64,000 nucleotides of DNA from CAWFXC01 sp963819735 (GTDB lineage Bacteria; Actinomycetota; Acidimicrobiia; IMCC26256; DASPTH01), in assembly GCA_963819735.1 (NCBI GenBank), contig CAWFXC010000001.1, positions 1,240,001-1,304,000 on the forward strand, given 5' to 3'. The notes beneath the pieces were generated by a model. The model was given only the letters and a program-made list of their open reading frames with translations. It had not been told where the DNA came from and did not search any database. A program made the position numbers and the translations under genes. Shown one piece after another: positions 51,449-60,479 of this stretch (its first letter is position 1; each line of letters begins with the position of its first letter).

Positions 51449-52309
51449 ATGATCTCCGTCATTCTGCCGACACGAAATCGACGTGAGCTCCTCGCGGTGC
51501 AACTCGAGGCGCTTGCCTTGCAAACCTACGCCGGGGCCTGGGAGCTCGTGGTCGTCGACAACGGCTCGACCGACGGGACCCGCGGGTTCCTCGGGACCCT
51601 CGCCGACCGGTACCCCCGGTTGACCGTGGTGGTCGCCGATCGGGGAACCGGGGCGGCCTACGCGCGAAACCGTGGCGTCGAAGCGTCACGTGGCGAGTAC
51701 CTGCTCTTCGTTGACGACGACGACCGCGTCGGCACGACGTGGCTCGAGTCGATGGCCAGGGCCGCTGACCAATGGGATGCGATCGCCGGGAACACCGTCG
51801 AGTTCCGGCGGGAACCCGATGGAACCGAGACGGTCGTCTCCGAACCACGCACCGAGATCCCCACGCATGCCTTCGCGTTCCTGCCGTCGCTGCGCGGTGG
51901 CAACAGCGGGATGCGCACGAGTCTCTTCGTGGACCTCGGCGGCTTCAACGAGGACTACTCGACGAGCGGTGAAGACGTCGACCTCTACTGGCGCGCGCAG
52001 CTCGCCGGTCACGCAATCGGATTCGTACCGGGTGCACTGCTCCACGTTCCGGTCCGCCCCGGACTGCGCGCCACGTGGAAGATCACGTACCGCGACGCGC
52101 TGGTGAATCCGCGCCTGTACCGCGACTTCCAGTCCCGCGGCATGCCCCGCATCTCGGTGGCGCAGGCGGCTCGCGTGTGGGCCGCGCTCTTCGTGTACGC
52201 GTTGCGCGACCTCCGCCGGCGCGAGACCCGCGAGGCCTGGTGCGCGCGGCTCGCGCTGCGCGCCGGGCGCCTCGTCGGAAGCGCGAGGTACCGCGTCCTC
52301 TACCTCTGA
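51449..52309 (+). CDS. family 2 glycosyltransferase
   Basis: A 286-residue GT-A enzyme: MISVILPTRNRRELLAVQLE at the start, VVVDNGSTDGTRGF, metal motif FVDDDDRVG (DxD) and the acceptor loop STSGEDVDLYWRAQLAGH with the ED catalytic pair. Soluble, with a basic C-terminus likely near the membrane. Start ATG 51449 because the conserved strand begins there. Involved in surface glycan assembly. Confidence 0.93.
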   Translation: MISVILPTRNRRELLAVQLEALALQTYAGAWELVVVDNGSTDGTRGFLGTLADRYPRLTVVVADRGTGAAYARNRGVEASRGEYLLFVDDDDRVGTTWLESMARAADQWDAIAGNTVEFRREPDGTETVVSEPRTEIPTHAFAFLPSLRGGNSGMRTSLFVDLGGFNEDYSTSGEDVDLYWRAQLAGHAIGFVPGALLHVPVRPGLRATWKITYRDALVNPRLYRDFQSRGMPRISVAQAARVWAALFVYALRDLRRRETREAWCARLALRAGRLVGSARYRVLYL

Positions 52310-52325
52310 CCGCGGAGAGCACCAC

Positions 52326-54242
52326 TCAGGTGCGCGGCACGGTCACCCGGTCGATGAGCTTCCACACGCTGTTCCCCGCCGAGACCGTCAACCGGCCGTC
52401 CGCGTCCCACGTGGCCGTTCGTGGCCGCGGTACGTGTTCGAGGCCGAGCGCGTACACCGTGATCTGGTGCTCCTCGACGCGGATGCGGAGGAAGTTCTTC
52501 CAGTCCTGCTCGGCCAGCAGGGCAACCAGGGCCCAGACACTGCGTTGGCGGAGCTGTGCGAGCACGAGGTAACAGACGTAGACGCTCGTCCCGACGACGT
52601 AGCCGAGGACGAGGATCGTGACGTAGTAGACGGCCAACCCCCAGCCTTTGCCGTCGCTGAGCGAGAAGGCGAACCACATCGCGGTCGTGGTGACCACGCA
52701 CACCGCGGCGAGGTGCACGGCTGCGTGGCCCAGCCCCCACAGCCAATGCGCGCGCGGCTGGGCCAGCTTGTCCCCGCGCTGCCAGGCCAGCGCCGTTCCC
52801 GAGAGCGCCATCCAGAGCGCGACGGCGAAGATCCAGAACGCGGTCGACTTGATCGCGGCCTCGGCCATCCGGTGCAGCCCTTCCGACCACGGCAGGTGTC
52901 CGATCTGGCGGATCGCGTTCACGGTGTCGAGCCCGTGCACCGCGCTGAGGCGCATGATCGTCGCGAGGAGCAGGTAGAGCAGCGCAATCACCACTGAGAA
53001 GCTCCAGTGTCGCCACACGCGGAGAAACGCGCGCCCCGCGATCCTGCCGCGCGCGACGCTGGGTTCGGGCCACACACTCGCCAGCGCGTACTCGGTTGCC
53101 GTCGTCGACGAGCGCCGCTCGCGTACCGATATCCGTTGCTCGAGGTCCTGCGTCCCCGAGAGGTAGGCGCCACCTCCACCCGAGGCGATCTTCACGCTCT
53201 CCTCGCCACCCGGAGCATCGGGAGCCGTGGGCGAGTAGCGCGCGTACACGTGTTTGTCGCCCGACAACATCAACCGAACTCGCGGCGAGTCGTCCCCGAA
53301 CGTCTTGTGCACGAACCCTCGGATCACGGAGTACGCGCCGTCGTGGCCACCGCCGGACTCGAACCAGCGGGGATAGGCGGTGCACAGGATGACGCGGCCG
53401 TCCTCCTCGTCGACCAACTTGGCCGCGGCCTGGAAGTACCGGAGTTGTGGATCGTCCATCGGGCCTTCGAACGCGACGTCGATACCCCACAGCCACCAGC
53501 CGTGGGGCAGCCGTACCGCGAAGTAGCTCCGGTCCTGTTGCGTCTGCCACGCACCGATCCACTGGCCGCTGCAGAACTGCTTGACGAAGCCACCGAGGCT
53601 GTCGTACCAGTCGTGATTGCCGGGAATCGCGTAGAGGTGGAGCACGGGATCGTCGGGCTTCCCGCCCGGCCACTCCAGGTGCTGGAGGGCTGCTTCGTAC
53701 GGACCGGCGGTTCGATCCAGGTACGCGTCGCGTTCGGGCGCGCCGACGGCGAGCGGGTAGATCTCGTCGCCGCCCATCACCAGCAAGCGCCCGCGTGGCA
53801 GCACGGTGGGTTCGGGTTCCGATGCGGAACTGACACCGACGGACGCCCCCGGTGGTTCCGCGAGCACGACGTGTTCGGCCCCGAGCTGCTCGGCGACGGC
53901 GTAGGTGGCGGCGAATCCGTCGCCCAGGTCGGCGACGTAGTCGAACCAGTACGGATCGTCGGGAGAACCGTCGACCGCCGTGAGCTCCGCGCGGTGATCG
54001 AAGTAGGGAGGGGTGGGCGGTTCCCCCGCGCGTCGCTGCGGGTAGGCGAACATCTCCCGGCGATCGCTGTACTGGCCGAAGGTCTTCGACACCACCGCGT
54101 GTAGACCGGTGCGGGCAAGCTCACCGAGTGCCATCCACCGCACCGGTGGTCGCGGCACGAACTGGCGATCGAACGTCCACGGGTTCCGTTGGCGCACGAA
54201 ACCCGTGGTGCGTTCGGTCTCGATGTGCGCGTCGTCGCTCAC
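52326..54242 (-). CDS. membrane-anchored calcineurin-like metallophosphoesterase
   Basis: A 638-residue protein. The N-terminal 380 residues are a calcineurin-like phosphoesterase with the metal motifs ADLGDGFAA, MGGDEIYP, IPGNHDWYD (about residue 205) and SGDKHVYARY (about residue 330). Four predicted helices follow (from FSVVIALLYLLLATIM onward), then a cytosolic C-terminal beta domain. It starts at GTG 54242, and its GTGA overlaps the stop of the cyclic-nucleotide-binding gene, so the two are co-translated. The substrate could be a cyclic nucleotide or a phospholipid. Confidence 0.88.
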   Translation of the reverse strand: MSDDAHIETERTTGFVRQRNPWTFDRQFVPRPPVRWMALGELARTGLHAVVSKTFGQYSDRREMFAYPQRRAGEPPTPPYFDHRAELTAVDGSPDDPYWFDYVADLGDGFAATYAVAEQLGAEHVVLAEPPGASVGVSSASEPEPTVLPRGRLLVMGGDEIYPLAVGAPERDAYLDRTAGPYEAALQHLEWPGGKPDDPVLHLYAIPGNHDWYDSLGGFVKQFCSGQWIGAWQTQQDRSYFAVRLPHGWWLWGIDVAFEGPMDDPQLRYFQAAAKLVDEEDGRVILCTAYPRWFESGGGHDGAYSVIRGFVHKTFGDDSPRVRLMLSGDKHVYARYSPTAPDAPGGEESVKIASGGGGAYLSGTQDLEQRISVRERRSSTTATEYALASVWPEPSVARGRIAGRAFLRVWRHWSFSVVIALLYLLLATIMRLSAVHGLDTVNAIRQIGHLPWSEGLHRMAEAAIKSTAFWIFAVALWMALSGTALAWQRGDKLAQPRAHWLWGLGHAAVHLAAVCVVTTTAMWFAFSLSDGKGWGLAVYYVTILVLGYVVGTSVYVCYLVLAQLRQRSVWALVALLAEQDWKNFLRIRVEEHQITVYALGLEHVPRPRTATWDADGRLTVSAGNSVWKLIDRVTVPRT

Positions 54243-54730
54243 GACGCCATGGTGTAGCCGATCGACGCCGCAGCAGTCAGGCCATCGGCGCGATCGGCGT
54301 CGGTCGCGGCGAGGGGTTGGCCCAGCCAGGTCGTGATCCGGCGGTCGATCTCGCGGTCGATGTGCTCACGCATGGACGGCATCACCGTGTACGCCGACCA
54401 GAACTCAGGCACGCTCATGACCTCGAGTCGCATCGGCGTGCGGGCCACGATGGTCGCAGGATTCGGAACGTGACGCACGATCCCGATCTCGCCGAAGTGG
54501 TCTCGCGGTCCGAGGTGCTCGATCCCCTTGCCGTCTCGCATCACCTCCACGACGCCGTGGACGATGGCGACGAACTCCAGGCACCGGTGTCCCTGACGGG
54601 CCAACACAGTGCCCTTGTCGACGGTGATGGTGGTCCGGAGCTGGCTGACGAGCTCCAACTCCTTCGTCGAACAGCCGGCGAACGGGTCGAGCTCCCGGAA
54701 CTGGTGGGTCGTGTCGTGACGCTGCAACAT
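54239..54730 (-). CDS. cyclic-nucleotide-binding-domain protein
   Basis: A 163-residue single cNMP-binding beta barrel: ELDPFAGCSTKELELVSQLR, VLARQGHRCLEFVAIVHG, and the phosphate-binding-cassette region RDHFGEIGIV. The cassette lacks the Arg of cAMP receptors at its usual place (the sequence around it is VRHVPNPATIVART), so the ligand is uncertain. There is no DNA-binding domain. ATG 54730 follows AAAGGA at seven bases. It is coupled to the phosphoesterase gene. Confidence 0.88.
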   Translation of the reverse strand: MLQRHDTTHQFRELDPFAGCSTKELELVSQLRTTITVDKGTVLARQGHRCLEFVAIVHGVVEVMRDGKGIEHLGPRDHFGEIGIVRHVPNPATIVARTPMRLEVMSVPEFWSAYTVMPSMREHIDREIDRRITTWLGQPLAATDADRADGLTAAASIGYTMAS

Positions 54731-54900
54731 GACGGTGTCCTTTCGCCGGGCCCGGCATCCGCACGCCGGTGGGTCGGCGACGGTGCTGCGGGGCCTCTCT
54801 GAGCGACGGTACGGAGACGCCGGCAATTCGTCATGAGCAACGATCTACTCAATTTCACTCGCCGACATCGCCACGAAGCGCGTTCTGAACGTGACGGTGC

Positions 54901-57522
54901 ATGGAGCCGGGACGGCGGGCCGACTGGGCGCTGATGGAGCGTTCGGACGAGCTCGCGGTGGCGGTCGAGTGGATCACATCGGCCGAGCGTCGGCCCGTCG
55001 TGATCTTCGGCGCCTCCGGCGTCGGCAAGTCTCGTCTCGCGGCCGAGGTGTGCGATCGGGTACGCGACGACTTCCTGATCGAGTGGTGCGCGGCCACGTC
55101 ATCTTCGACCTCGATCCCGTTCGGACCGGTCACGCGTCTCCTGGCGCCGGGCGTCGGCGACGGTCGGCTCGTCGAGATCTTCCGCCGATCGATCGACGCG
55201 ATCGCGGCTCGGGCGCAGCCGACACTCGTCGCGGTCGACGACGCGCACCTGCTCGACGATGCGAGTGCGGTGCTCGTTCAGCAACTCGCCATCAGTCGCG
55301 CCGCGACCGTCATCCTCACGGTGCGAAGTGGGGAACCGGCGCCGGATCCGGTGACTGCCCTCTGGCGCGACGGCGATGCCCACTTCGTCGAGCTGCGCGC
55401 GCTGTCACGCGAGCAGACCGCCGCCCTCGTCGCCACCGTGCTCGGTGGCCCGGCCGAGGAGCAGACCGTCGATCGGTTGTGGGAGGTCACCGGCGGCAAC
55501 CTCCTGTTTCTCCGAGAAGTGCTGCGCGCCGCCGGTGAGAGCGACGCGCTGCACCGTGTGCGCGGGTTGTGGCGATGGCGCGGATCGGTAGGTGCTCCCC
55601 CGCGCGTCCGCGATCTCGTCTACGCGCGTCTCGGCCGACTCGAACCGGAGGACCGCGACGCCCTTTCGTTGCTCGCGTTCGCGGAACCCCTCCCGATGGC
55701 CATGCTCGGTCGGGTCGTCGACGGCGCCGTGCTCACCCGGCTCGGCCAGCGCGGTTTGGTGGCAGCTCAACGACAGGAGCCGTCCAGCCCGGTCACGCTC
55801 GCACATCCCCTGTACAGCGAGGTCCTGCGCGCCGAGTTCTCACCCTTGGAGGAAGTCGAAGCGTGTCATCGGTTGGCCGAAGCCGCGCTCGATGCCGGCG
55901 ACGCCGGGGGCACGCATCTGCGATGGGTGTCGGCGTGGGCGCTCGAGGCCGGAGTCGAGCTGCCGCTCCCGGTGATCGCCGAAGCGGCGCGGGCCGCGCT
56001 CGACGCCGCCGATCCCGGCCGCGCCGAGCAACTCGCGCGGGTGGCGCTGGCTCGCCGGAGCTCGTTCGAGATCGCGCAGACGTTGGGCGAGGCGCTGTTC
56101 GCTCTCCAGCGTTACGAGGAGGCAGACGCGGCGTTCAGAGGTGCGGCCGATCTCGCCGCTAACGACCAGCAACGAGCTCGGGCCGCGATCGGTCGGGCCC
56201 AGGCACTCCAGTTCGGGCTCGGCGAGCTCGACGCCGGCGACGACGTGCTGTCCGAGGCCACCGCCGCGGTCGTCGACCAGAGCTGGCGCGACGTGCTGTC
56301 GGCGCAGCGTGCACGCGGGCTCGGGTACGCGGGACGGTTCGTGGACGCAGGCGAGATCGCGGTGCCGATGCTCGATGCCCCCGACGAGCGGGTGCGATTG
56401 CGTGCCATCACGCCCGCGGCGACGCTCCTGACGCTGCGAGGACGGACCGACCGCGTCCTCGAGACGACGAGCGCGCTGTTCGAGCCCGCGGTACGCCTCC
56501 GCGACGAGTTCCCGCATGCTCCGATGTGGGTGGCGTCGGCGCGGGCGCCCGCCTTGATGTTCGCCGGTGAGCTCGACGCGACGATCGAACTCCTCGACAC
56601 CCTGCAGCGATCGAGCGCGATGGCCGACCCCGAGGACCGCGGCTACATGATCGTCGCGTACGGCCGGCTGGCGCTGTACCAGGGACGCGTGGCGACCGCG
56701 ACGCGGCACCTCCGTCAGGGTGTCGGCATCCTCGACGCCGCGAATCGGGCGGGGCGCCAAGGGTGGGGGCTGTGCCTCCTCGCCGAGGCGCTCGCGCTCG
56801 CCGGCGACGTGAGCGGGAGCAACGCGGCGGCGGAGGAGGCGAACCAGACGGCGCGGCCCACCAACCCGATCTACCAGGGCGACGCCGAGCGGGCGCGCGC
56901 GTGGGCACTGGTGGGCGCGGGGCTGGTGAGCGCCGCGATCGCCGCGCTGGTCGAGGTGGCCGACCGCAACCGCGCATCGGCGCCCGCATGTGAGCTGTAC
57001 GCACTGCACGACGTCGTCCGCCTCGGCGCCGCCGATGCAGTCGCCGACCGCCTGATCGCGGTCGCGGGCACGATCGACGGGCGAGCCGCGCAGGCATTCT
57101 CCGCCCATGCCCGCGCCGCACGCGATCACGACGGTCCGGGCCTCGACGCCGCGTCCGGTCAGTTCGAGGCTTTCGGCGCGCAACTCCTCGCGGCCGAGGC
57201 GGCGGCCGAAGCCGCCGTCGCGCATCGCCGCCCCGGACACAAGGGCACGGCATCGTTGTCGGCGGCGCGGGCCCGCAGCCTCGCCGCGTTGTGCGAAGGC
57301 GCGTCGACTCCGTCGTTGCTCCTGCTCGGCGACGACGACCGGCTCACCCGCCGCGAGCGCGAGATCGCGAACCTGGCGGCGCAGGGAATGTCGAGCCCCG
57401 AGATCGCGCGTCATCTCGTCGTCTCGGTCCGGACCGTCGACAATCATCTGCAGCGGGCGTACACCAAGCTCGGGATCAGCAAACGGTCCGAGCTCCAGGC
57501 CCGCCTGACCCGCGAGATCTGA
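54901..57522 (+). CDS. large ATP-binding LuxR-family regulator (LAL type)
   Basis: An 873-residue transcription factor of the MalT/LAL type. Walker A in FGASGVGKSRLAAEVC, Walker B in LVAVDDAHLLDD, a long helical-repeat middle of TPR-like units, and a C-terminal LuxR HTH (LTRREREIANLAAQGM, residues 815-873). Such proteins are inducer- and ATP-dependent activators of catabolic or secondary-metabolic operons. Start ATG 54901, alternative ATG 54934. It is divergent from the cyclic-nucleotide-binding gene by 170 bases. Confidence 0.93.
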   Translation: MEPGRRADWALMERSDELAVAVEWITSAERRPVVIFGASGVGKSRLAAEVCDRVRDDFLIEWCAATSSSTSIPFGPVTRLLAPGVGDGRLVEIFRRSIDAIAARAQPTLVAVDDAHLLDDASAVLVQQLAISRAATVILTVRSGEPAPDPVTALWRDGDAHFVELRALSREQTAALVATVLGGPAEEQTVDRLWEVTGGNLLFLREVLRAAGESDALHRVRGLWRWRGSVGAPPRVRDLVYARLGRLEPEDRDALSLLAFAEPLPMAMLGRVVDGAVLTRLGQRGLVAAQRQEPSSPVTLAHPLYSEVLRAEFSPLEEVEACHRLAEAALDAGDAGGTHLRWVSAWALEAGVELPLPVIAEAARAALDAADPGRAEQLARVALARRSSFEIAQTLGEALFALQRYEEADAAFRGAADLAANDQQRARAAIGRAQALQFGLGELDAGDDVLSEATAAVVDQSWRDVLSAQRARGLGYAGRFVDAGEIAVPMLDAPDERVRLRAITPAATLLTLRGRTDRVLETTSALFEPAVRLRDEFPHAPMWVASARAPALMFAGELDATIELLDTLQRSSAMADPEDRGYMIVAYGRLALYQGRVATATRHLRQGVGILDAANRAGRQGWGLCLLAEALALAGDVSGSNAAAEEANQTARPTNPIYQGDAERARAWALVGAGLVSAAIAALVEVADRNRASAPACELYALHDVVRLGAADAVADRLIAVAGTIDGRAAQAFSAHARAARDHDGPGLDAASGQFEAFGAQLLAAEAAAEAAVAHRRPGHKGTASLSAARARSLAALCEGASTPSLLLLGDDDRLTRREREIANLAAQGMSSPEIARHLVVSVRTVDNHLQRAYTKLGISKRSELQARLTREI

Positions 57523-57550
57523 CCGGTCCGGCGACCCCGGTGGCCTGGTC

Positions 57551-58138
57551 TCAGGGTCTGATGTCGGCGTACTCGGCCAGGTGGGCCGGCATGATGTGTG
57601 ACGGATCCTCACGCCACTGCGGCGCCGCGAGTGCGGCCGCGACGAGGCCCGAGCAGATGAACGTCCCCGGCACGCCGAACGAGAACCTCAGCCCCGTCAA
57701 CAGCGAGAACGAGACGCTGATGATCGTGAGGATCCCGAACGTCCGACCCTGCGCGAGCACGTAACGCACGAATGCGTCCGCCTCTTCGCGTTGCGCATCG
57801 GTGAGGTTGCTGGACACGACATGGAACTCGATGTCGCGGTACTTCTCGAACGGGCTCGTTCTGATTCGACCGCCCGACATCTCGATCAGGGTGCCGTCCG
57901 ACACCCAGACCGCGTGGTTCCAGTGCGCATACGGAAGCCGATCCGAGCGGAAGCGCAACGACTGCCCGAACTGGATCAGCCGCGAGAAGTACGGAACGCG
58001 CCCGCGCACCCCGTCCTTCCACCGGCCGGCGGAGACCAACAGGTAGTCGCCGACGTGCCATTCATCGGGCAGCGCACCCGGCCCGTGGTACTCGGTACTG
58101 ACACCGGTGATCGCCATCTCCCGCCGCTTTCGCTCCAC
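57551..58138 (-). CDS. YiiX-like permuted papain-fold protein
   Basis: A 195-residue protein that resembles NlpC/P60-superfamily members with permuted order: the His lies before the Cys. WNHAVWVSDGTLIEMSGG holds a candidate His with the typical V-x-D-G-TLIE pattern, and FGVPGTFICSGLVAAAL the candidate Cys. A hydrophobic segment (FGILTIISVSFSLLTGL) lies between. Such proteins are peptidases, amidases or acyltransferases. GTG 58138 or ATG 58117 are both possible; neither has ideal site spacing. Confidence 0.72.
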   Translation of the reverse strand: MERKRREMAITGVSTEYHGPGALPDEWHVGDYLLVSAGRWKDGVRGRVPYFSRLIQFGQSLRFRSDRLPYAHWNHAVWVSDGTLIEMSGGRIRTSPFEKYRDIEFHVVSSNLTDAQREEADAFVRYVLAQGRTFGILTIISVSFSLLTGLRFSFGVPGTFICSGLVAAALAAPQWREDPSHIMPAHLAEYADIRP

Positions 58139-58218
58139 CGTGCCCGGCTCGGGGCCTCATTTTGGCAGGACACGTGGGTTGACGCAGGTGAGCGGATCAA
58201 CAATCACCCCGCCCCGCG

Positions 58219-58887
58219 TCAAGCGTCGATCAGCACATCCTGGAACACGAAGCCGTCGCGAGTCACGACCTCACCGAGTCGGACGTCGATCGGTGAGGTG
58301 AACCCCGGTGCATCCCAAACAAACGAGTGGAACTCCCCTCGTTCTCCGCACGGATCGACACCGGACGGGAGATCGGCCAAGAGCGCCTCGTCGAACTCGC
58401 GCCCGACGAACTCGGCGGGCAGGACCCGCGGGTCGACACAGGTGAGCACCGCCCGAACACCCGCGGCAATCATGTCGCGCGCCAGCCGGTCAGTCGGTCG
58501 ACCCCACAACGGGAACACCGGCGTGATTCCGGTGCCGGCGAGATGCTGCTCGCGGTAGGCACGGACATCCTCGAGGAAGAGATCGCCGAACACCATCCGG
58601 TCGGCGCCGTCGGCGCGCGCGGCCGACACCGCGGCATTCATGCGCTGCTCGTAGATCTCGTTGGGGCACGGCGACGGGATCTCCACGATGTGCAACGGAA
58701 TGCCGAGGCGCTCGGACTGCGCCTCGAGCAGGCTGCGGCGCACTGCGTGCATCGCGACCCGATCGGCATCGGCGTTCACCGTGACGAGCAGCGCACCGAC
58801 TTCGACATCCCCCGCCGTGCGCACCGCATCGAGAGCGAACGCGCTGTCCTTGCCGCTGCTCCAACTCATCCACGAATGCGCCGTCAT
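58219..58887 (-). CDS. Dph6-type ATP pyrophosphatase (adenine nucleotide alpha-hydrolase family)
   Basis: A 222-residue PP-loop enzyme: SWSSGKDSAFALDAV at the start, VFGDLFLEDVRAYREQ, and the family end GERGEFHSFVWDAPGF. Archaeal and eukaryotic Dph6 makes diphthamide, but bacteria have no diphthamide, so the role of this bacterial branch is unknown. The ATG overlaps the stop of the DUF6204 gene (ATGA), coupling the two. Confidence 0.9.
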   Translation of the reverse strand: MTAHSWMSWSSGKDSAFALDAVRTAGDVEVGALLVTVNADADRVAMHAVRRSLLEAQSERLGIPLHIVEIPSPCPNEIYEQRMNAAVSAARADGADRMVFGDLFLEDVRAYREQHLAGTGITPVFPLWGRPTDRLARDMIAAGVRAVLTCVDPRVLPAEFVGREFDEALLADLPSGVDPCGERGEFHSFVWDAPGFTSPIDVRLGEVVTRDGFVFQDVLIDA

Positions 58888-59216
58888 CGGGCGCGCCACA
58901 CGTCGGCCATGTCGGTGGCCTGGATGCGCAGGTGCCGGTGACGGATCCCGCGCGCGGCGAGGTCGGCGAGCGCCCGCTCGCCTGCGTGGTCGGCGGCCTC
59001 GGTCGCCGGATCGGTGGTGTCGGCGTCGTCGACGCGGATCTCGTACCGGAACGAGAAGGAGACGAGCGGCACTTCGTAGGTGAACGTGCCGGCCCTCGTG
59101 AACTCGGCTCGGGCGACGACGTGCTCGGCGGCCTCCGAGAGCAAGGTGGCGCGGCGCTCGTCGTCGAGCGAGTCGAACTGGCCGCTCGCGGTCACACGAA
59201 GAATGTGCAGGCTCAT
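58884..59216 (-). CDS. DUF6204 family protein
   Basis: A 110-residue protein: MSLHILRVTASGQFDSLDDE at the start, then a beta region and the end RHRHLRIQATDMADVW, which match DUF6204. Function unknown. ATG 59216 chosen because the conserved part begins there. Translationally coupled to the Dph6-like gene. Confidence 0.85.
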   Translation of the reverse strand: MSLHILRVTASGQFDSLDDERRATLLSEAAEHVVARAEFTRAGTFTYEVPLVSFSFRYEIRVDDADTTDPATEAADHAGERALADLAARGIRHRHLRIQATDMADVWRAR

Positions 59217-59427
59217 GCGAAGCACGAGGGTAGAGCACTGCTTCCGCCGTTCATCCTGGGCCGTCACGCGACGAGGCGCCGCCACCAGAGGGGGACGGCA
59301 CCTCGCCTGCACCGGGGACGGCTACTCCCCCGGTCCTACGACTTCGTTGCCGCGCCGCGCCGTGGATGGGCCCAGACGTGTCGTCGGTCACGCGTGGAAC
59401 GTCTCGGTTCAGTTCGTCGGGCAGGCG

Positions 59428-59455
59428 GTCGAAAGAGGGCGGGGCGGGTTTCGAC
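59428..59455 (+). promoter_or_regulatory. 7-bp inverted repeat next to the Flp ribosome site
   Basis: GTCGAAA (59428-59434) and TTTCGAC (59449-59455) flank a 14-base G-rich loop. The element ends four bases before the AAAAGG ribosome site of the Flp gene, so it could be an operator or an RNA hairpin that tunes translation. Confidence 0.45.
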
Positions 59456-59470
59456 CCGAAAAGGATGGCG

Positions 59471-59665
59471 ATGAATCTGTTCGTCTTGCGTACATGGCTC
59501 GAAGCGAAGTTCGGGAAGGACGAGGAAGGCGCCAGCATGGTGGAGTACATCCTCCTGGTCGCCTTGATCGCACTCGCCGTGATCGCGGCGGTCGTCTTCT
59601 TGAAGAACCAAGTGAACGGCAAGTTCAACCAAGCAGGGAGTTCGCTGAGCAGCTCCGGCTCCTAG
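59471..59665 (+). CDS. Flp/Fap-type class IVb pilin
   Basis: A 64-residue prepilin: short leader, then EEGASMVEYILLVALIALAV with the class IVb site G-ASMVEY (Glu at +5, Tyr at +6) and a single helix, then a polar Ser-rich end. ATG 59471 lies six bases after AAAAGG; ATG 59465 is inside the site. It would be cut by a prepilin peptidase and assembled by a Tad system; no tad genes are in the window, so the pilin is separated from its machinery here. Confidence 0.9.
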   Translation: MNLFVLRTWLEAKFGKDEEGASMVEYILLVALIALAVIAAVVFLKNQVNGKFNQAGSSLSSSGS

Positions 59666-59727
59666 GAGTCCGGCGCAGACGAACTCAACGCTTTTCCGCA
59701 AAAGCGATGAACGAGGCCCTGCCCTTG

Positions 59728-59763
59728 GTGGCGGGGCCTCGTCGCGTGGCGGGGCCTCGTCGC
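59728..59763. repeat. 18-bp perfect tandem repeat
   Basis: GTGGCGGGGCCTCGTCGC at 59728-59745 and again at 59746-59763. Each copy contains the GGGCCTCGT arm that pairs with ACGAGGCCC at 59711-59719. Confidence 0.92.
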
Positions 59764-59925
59764 CCGTGGCGGGCCTCCGGCGTGCGGTTCACCCCGACGC
59801 AGTGCTTGAAGTCGCGCGCTGGACCAGTGTTCCTCCAACGTTCGGCCAAGTCGCTCCAGTGAGCGCGCATCCCGCCGATATCCCACTTGCCGGTTGCCCC
59901 CCCGGCGGAACCGCCCAACAAAATC

Positions 59926-59983
59926 GAGACCGCCTCTGGCGACCGCCCCGCACAGCGGCCCCCAGGGGCGGTCTCTTCTTTCC
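59926..59983 (+). terminator. strong intrinsic terminator
   Basis: GAGACCGCC-T-CTGG (59926-59939) pairs with CCAG-G-GGCGGTCTC (59962-59975), a 14-bp stem with one T-G wobble, followed by TTCTTTCC. It is the best intrinsic terminator in the window. It lies 260 bases after flp, so it ends either the flp transcript or a non-coding RNA starting in the gap. Confidence 0.7.
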
Positions 59984-60004
59984 GGATGACGCGGTCCGGC
60001 TCGC

Positions 60005-60277
60005 CTAGATGCGAGGCAGGCTCAGCAGGTTGTCGGCCCGGCTGCCGTCAGGGCTGGTTCGGAGGTGAGCGCCGCGCCCGACCTTCACGACTCGCACCGG
60101 AGCGGGACCCGATTCGCTGGCGACGTGGGCCGCGTTGCCCTCGGCCAGCCATTCGACGGTCTGCGCGGTCGACATGGTTCCGCTGGTGCCGCTCGAGCTG
60201 TCGAGCCACTGGACGTGGGTGATGTGTTCGGGGAACGCACCGCTCGACGTCATCTTTATGGCCGTCACGTAAACCAT
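60005..60277 (-). CDS. DUF3892 family protein
   Basis: A 90-residue protein recognised by MVYVTAIKMTSSGAFPEHIT, the middle AQTVEWLAEGNAAHVAS and the end SRADNLLSLPRI, all DUF3892 signatures. The function is unknown. ATG 60277 (GTG 60280 before it) follows GGAAGG. It stands alone between the flp gap and tRNA-Arg. Confidence 0.85.
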   Translation of the reverse strand: MVYVTAIKMTSSGAFPEHITHVQWLDSSSGTSGTMSTAQTVEWLAEGNAAHVASESGPAPVRVVKVGRGAHLRTSPDGSRADNLLSLPRI

Positions 60278-60479
60278 CACTCACCTTCCCCCCAAGCCGC
60301 CCGGCGAGGGAATGCCTTGGAGGGAAGTTTAGAGAGAAGGGGGTGTAATTGCGCCAGTTGAGGGTGTGACACGGGCAGGGCGCGTTGGCCGGTCGTGCAC
60401 ACGCTGATCCGCCCGCGGGGGAATTCCCGTCAGTCGACCTGCGGTGCGACCGATGGGCCGAGACCAGAAATCCACTGAG

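Larger units (their letters stand above)
59666..60004. other. non-coding stretch with several hairpins
   Basis: About 340 bases between flp and the convergent DUF3892 gene, no supported gene. It holds CGCTTTT-CCGC-AAAAGCG (59689-59706), ACGAGGCCC-N14-GGGCCTCGT (59711-59742), an 18-bp tandem repeat and a strong terminator (59926-59983). The repeat lets the second hairpin pair in two registers. Confidence 0.6.

Noticed and set aside
59685..59921. Minus-strand open frame of 78 codons after flp
   Set aside because: Its end reads through the 18-bp repeat and hairpins, and the sequence has low complexity; no family recognised.
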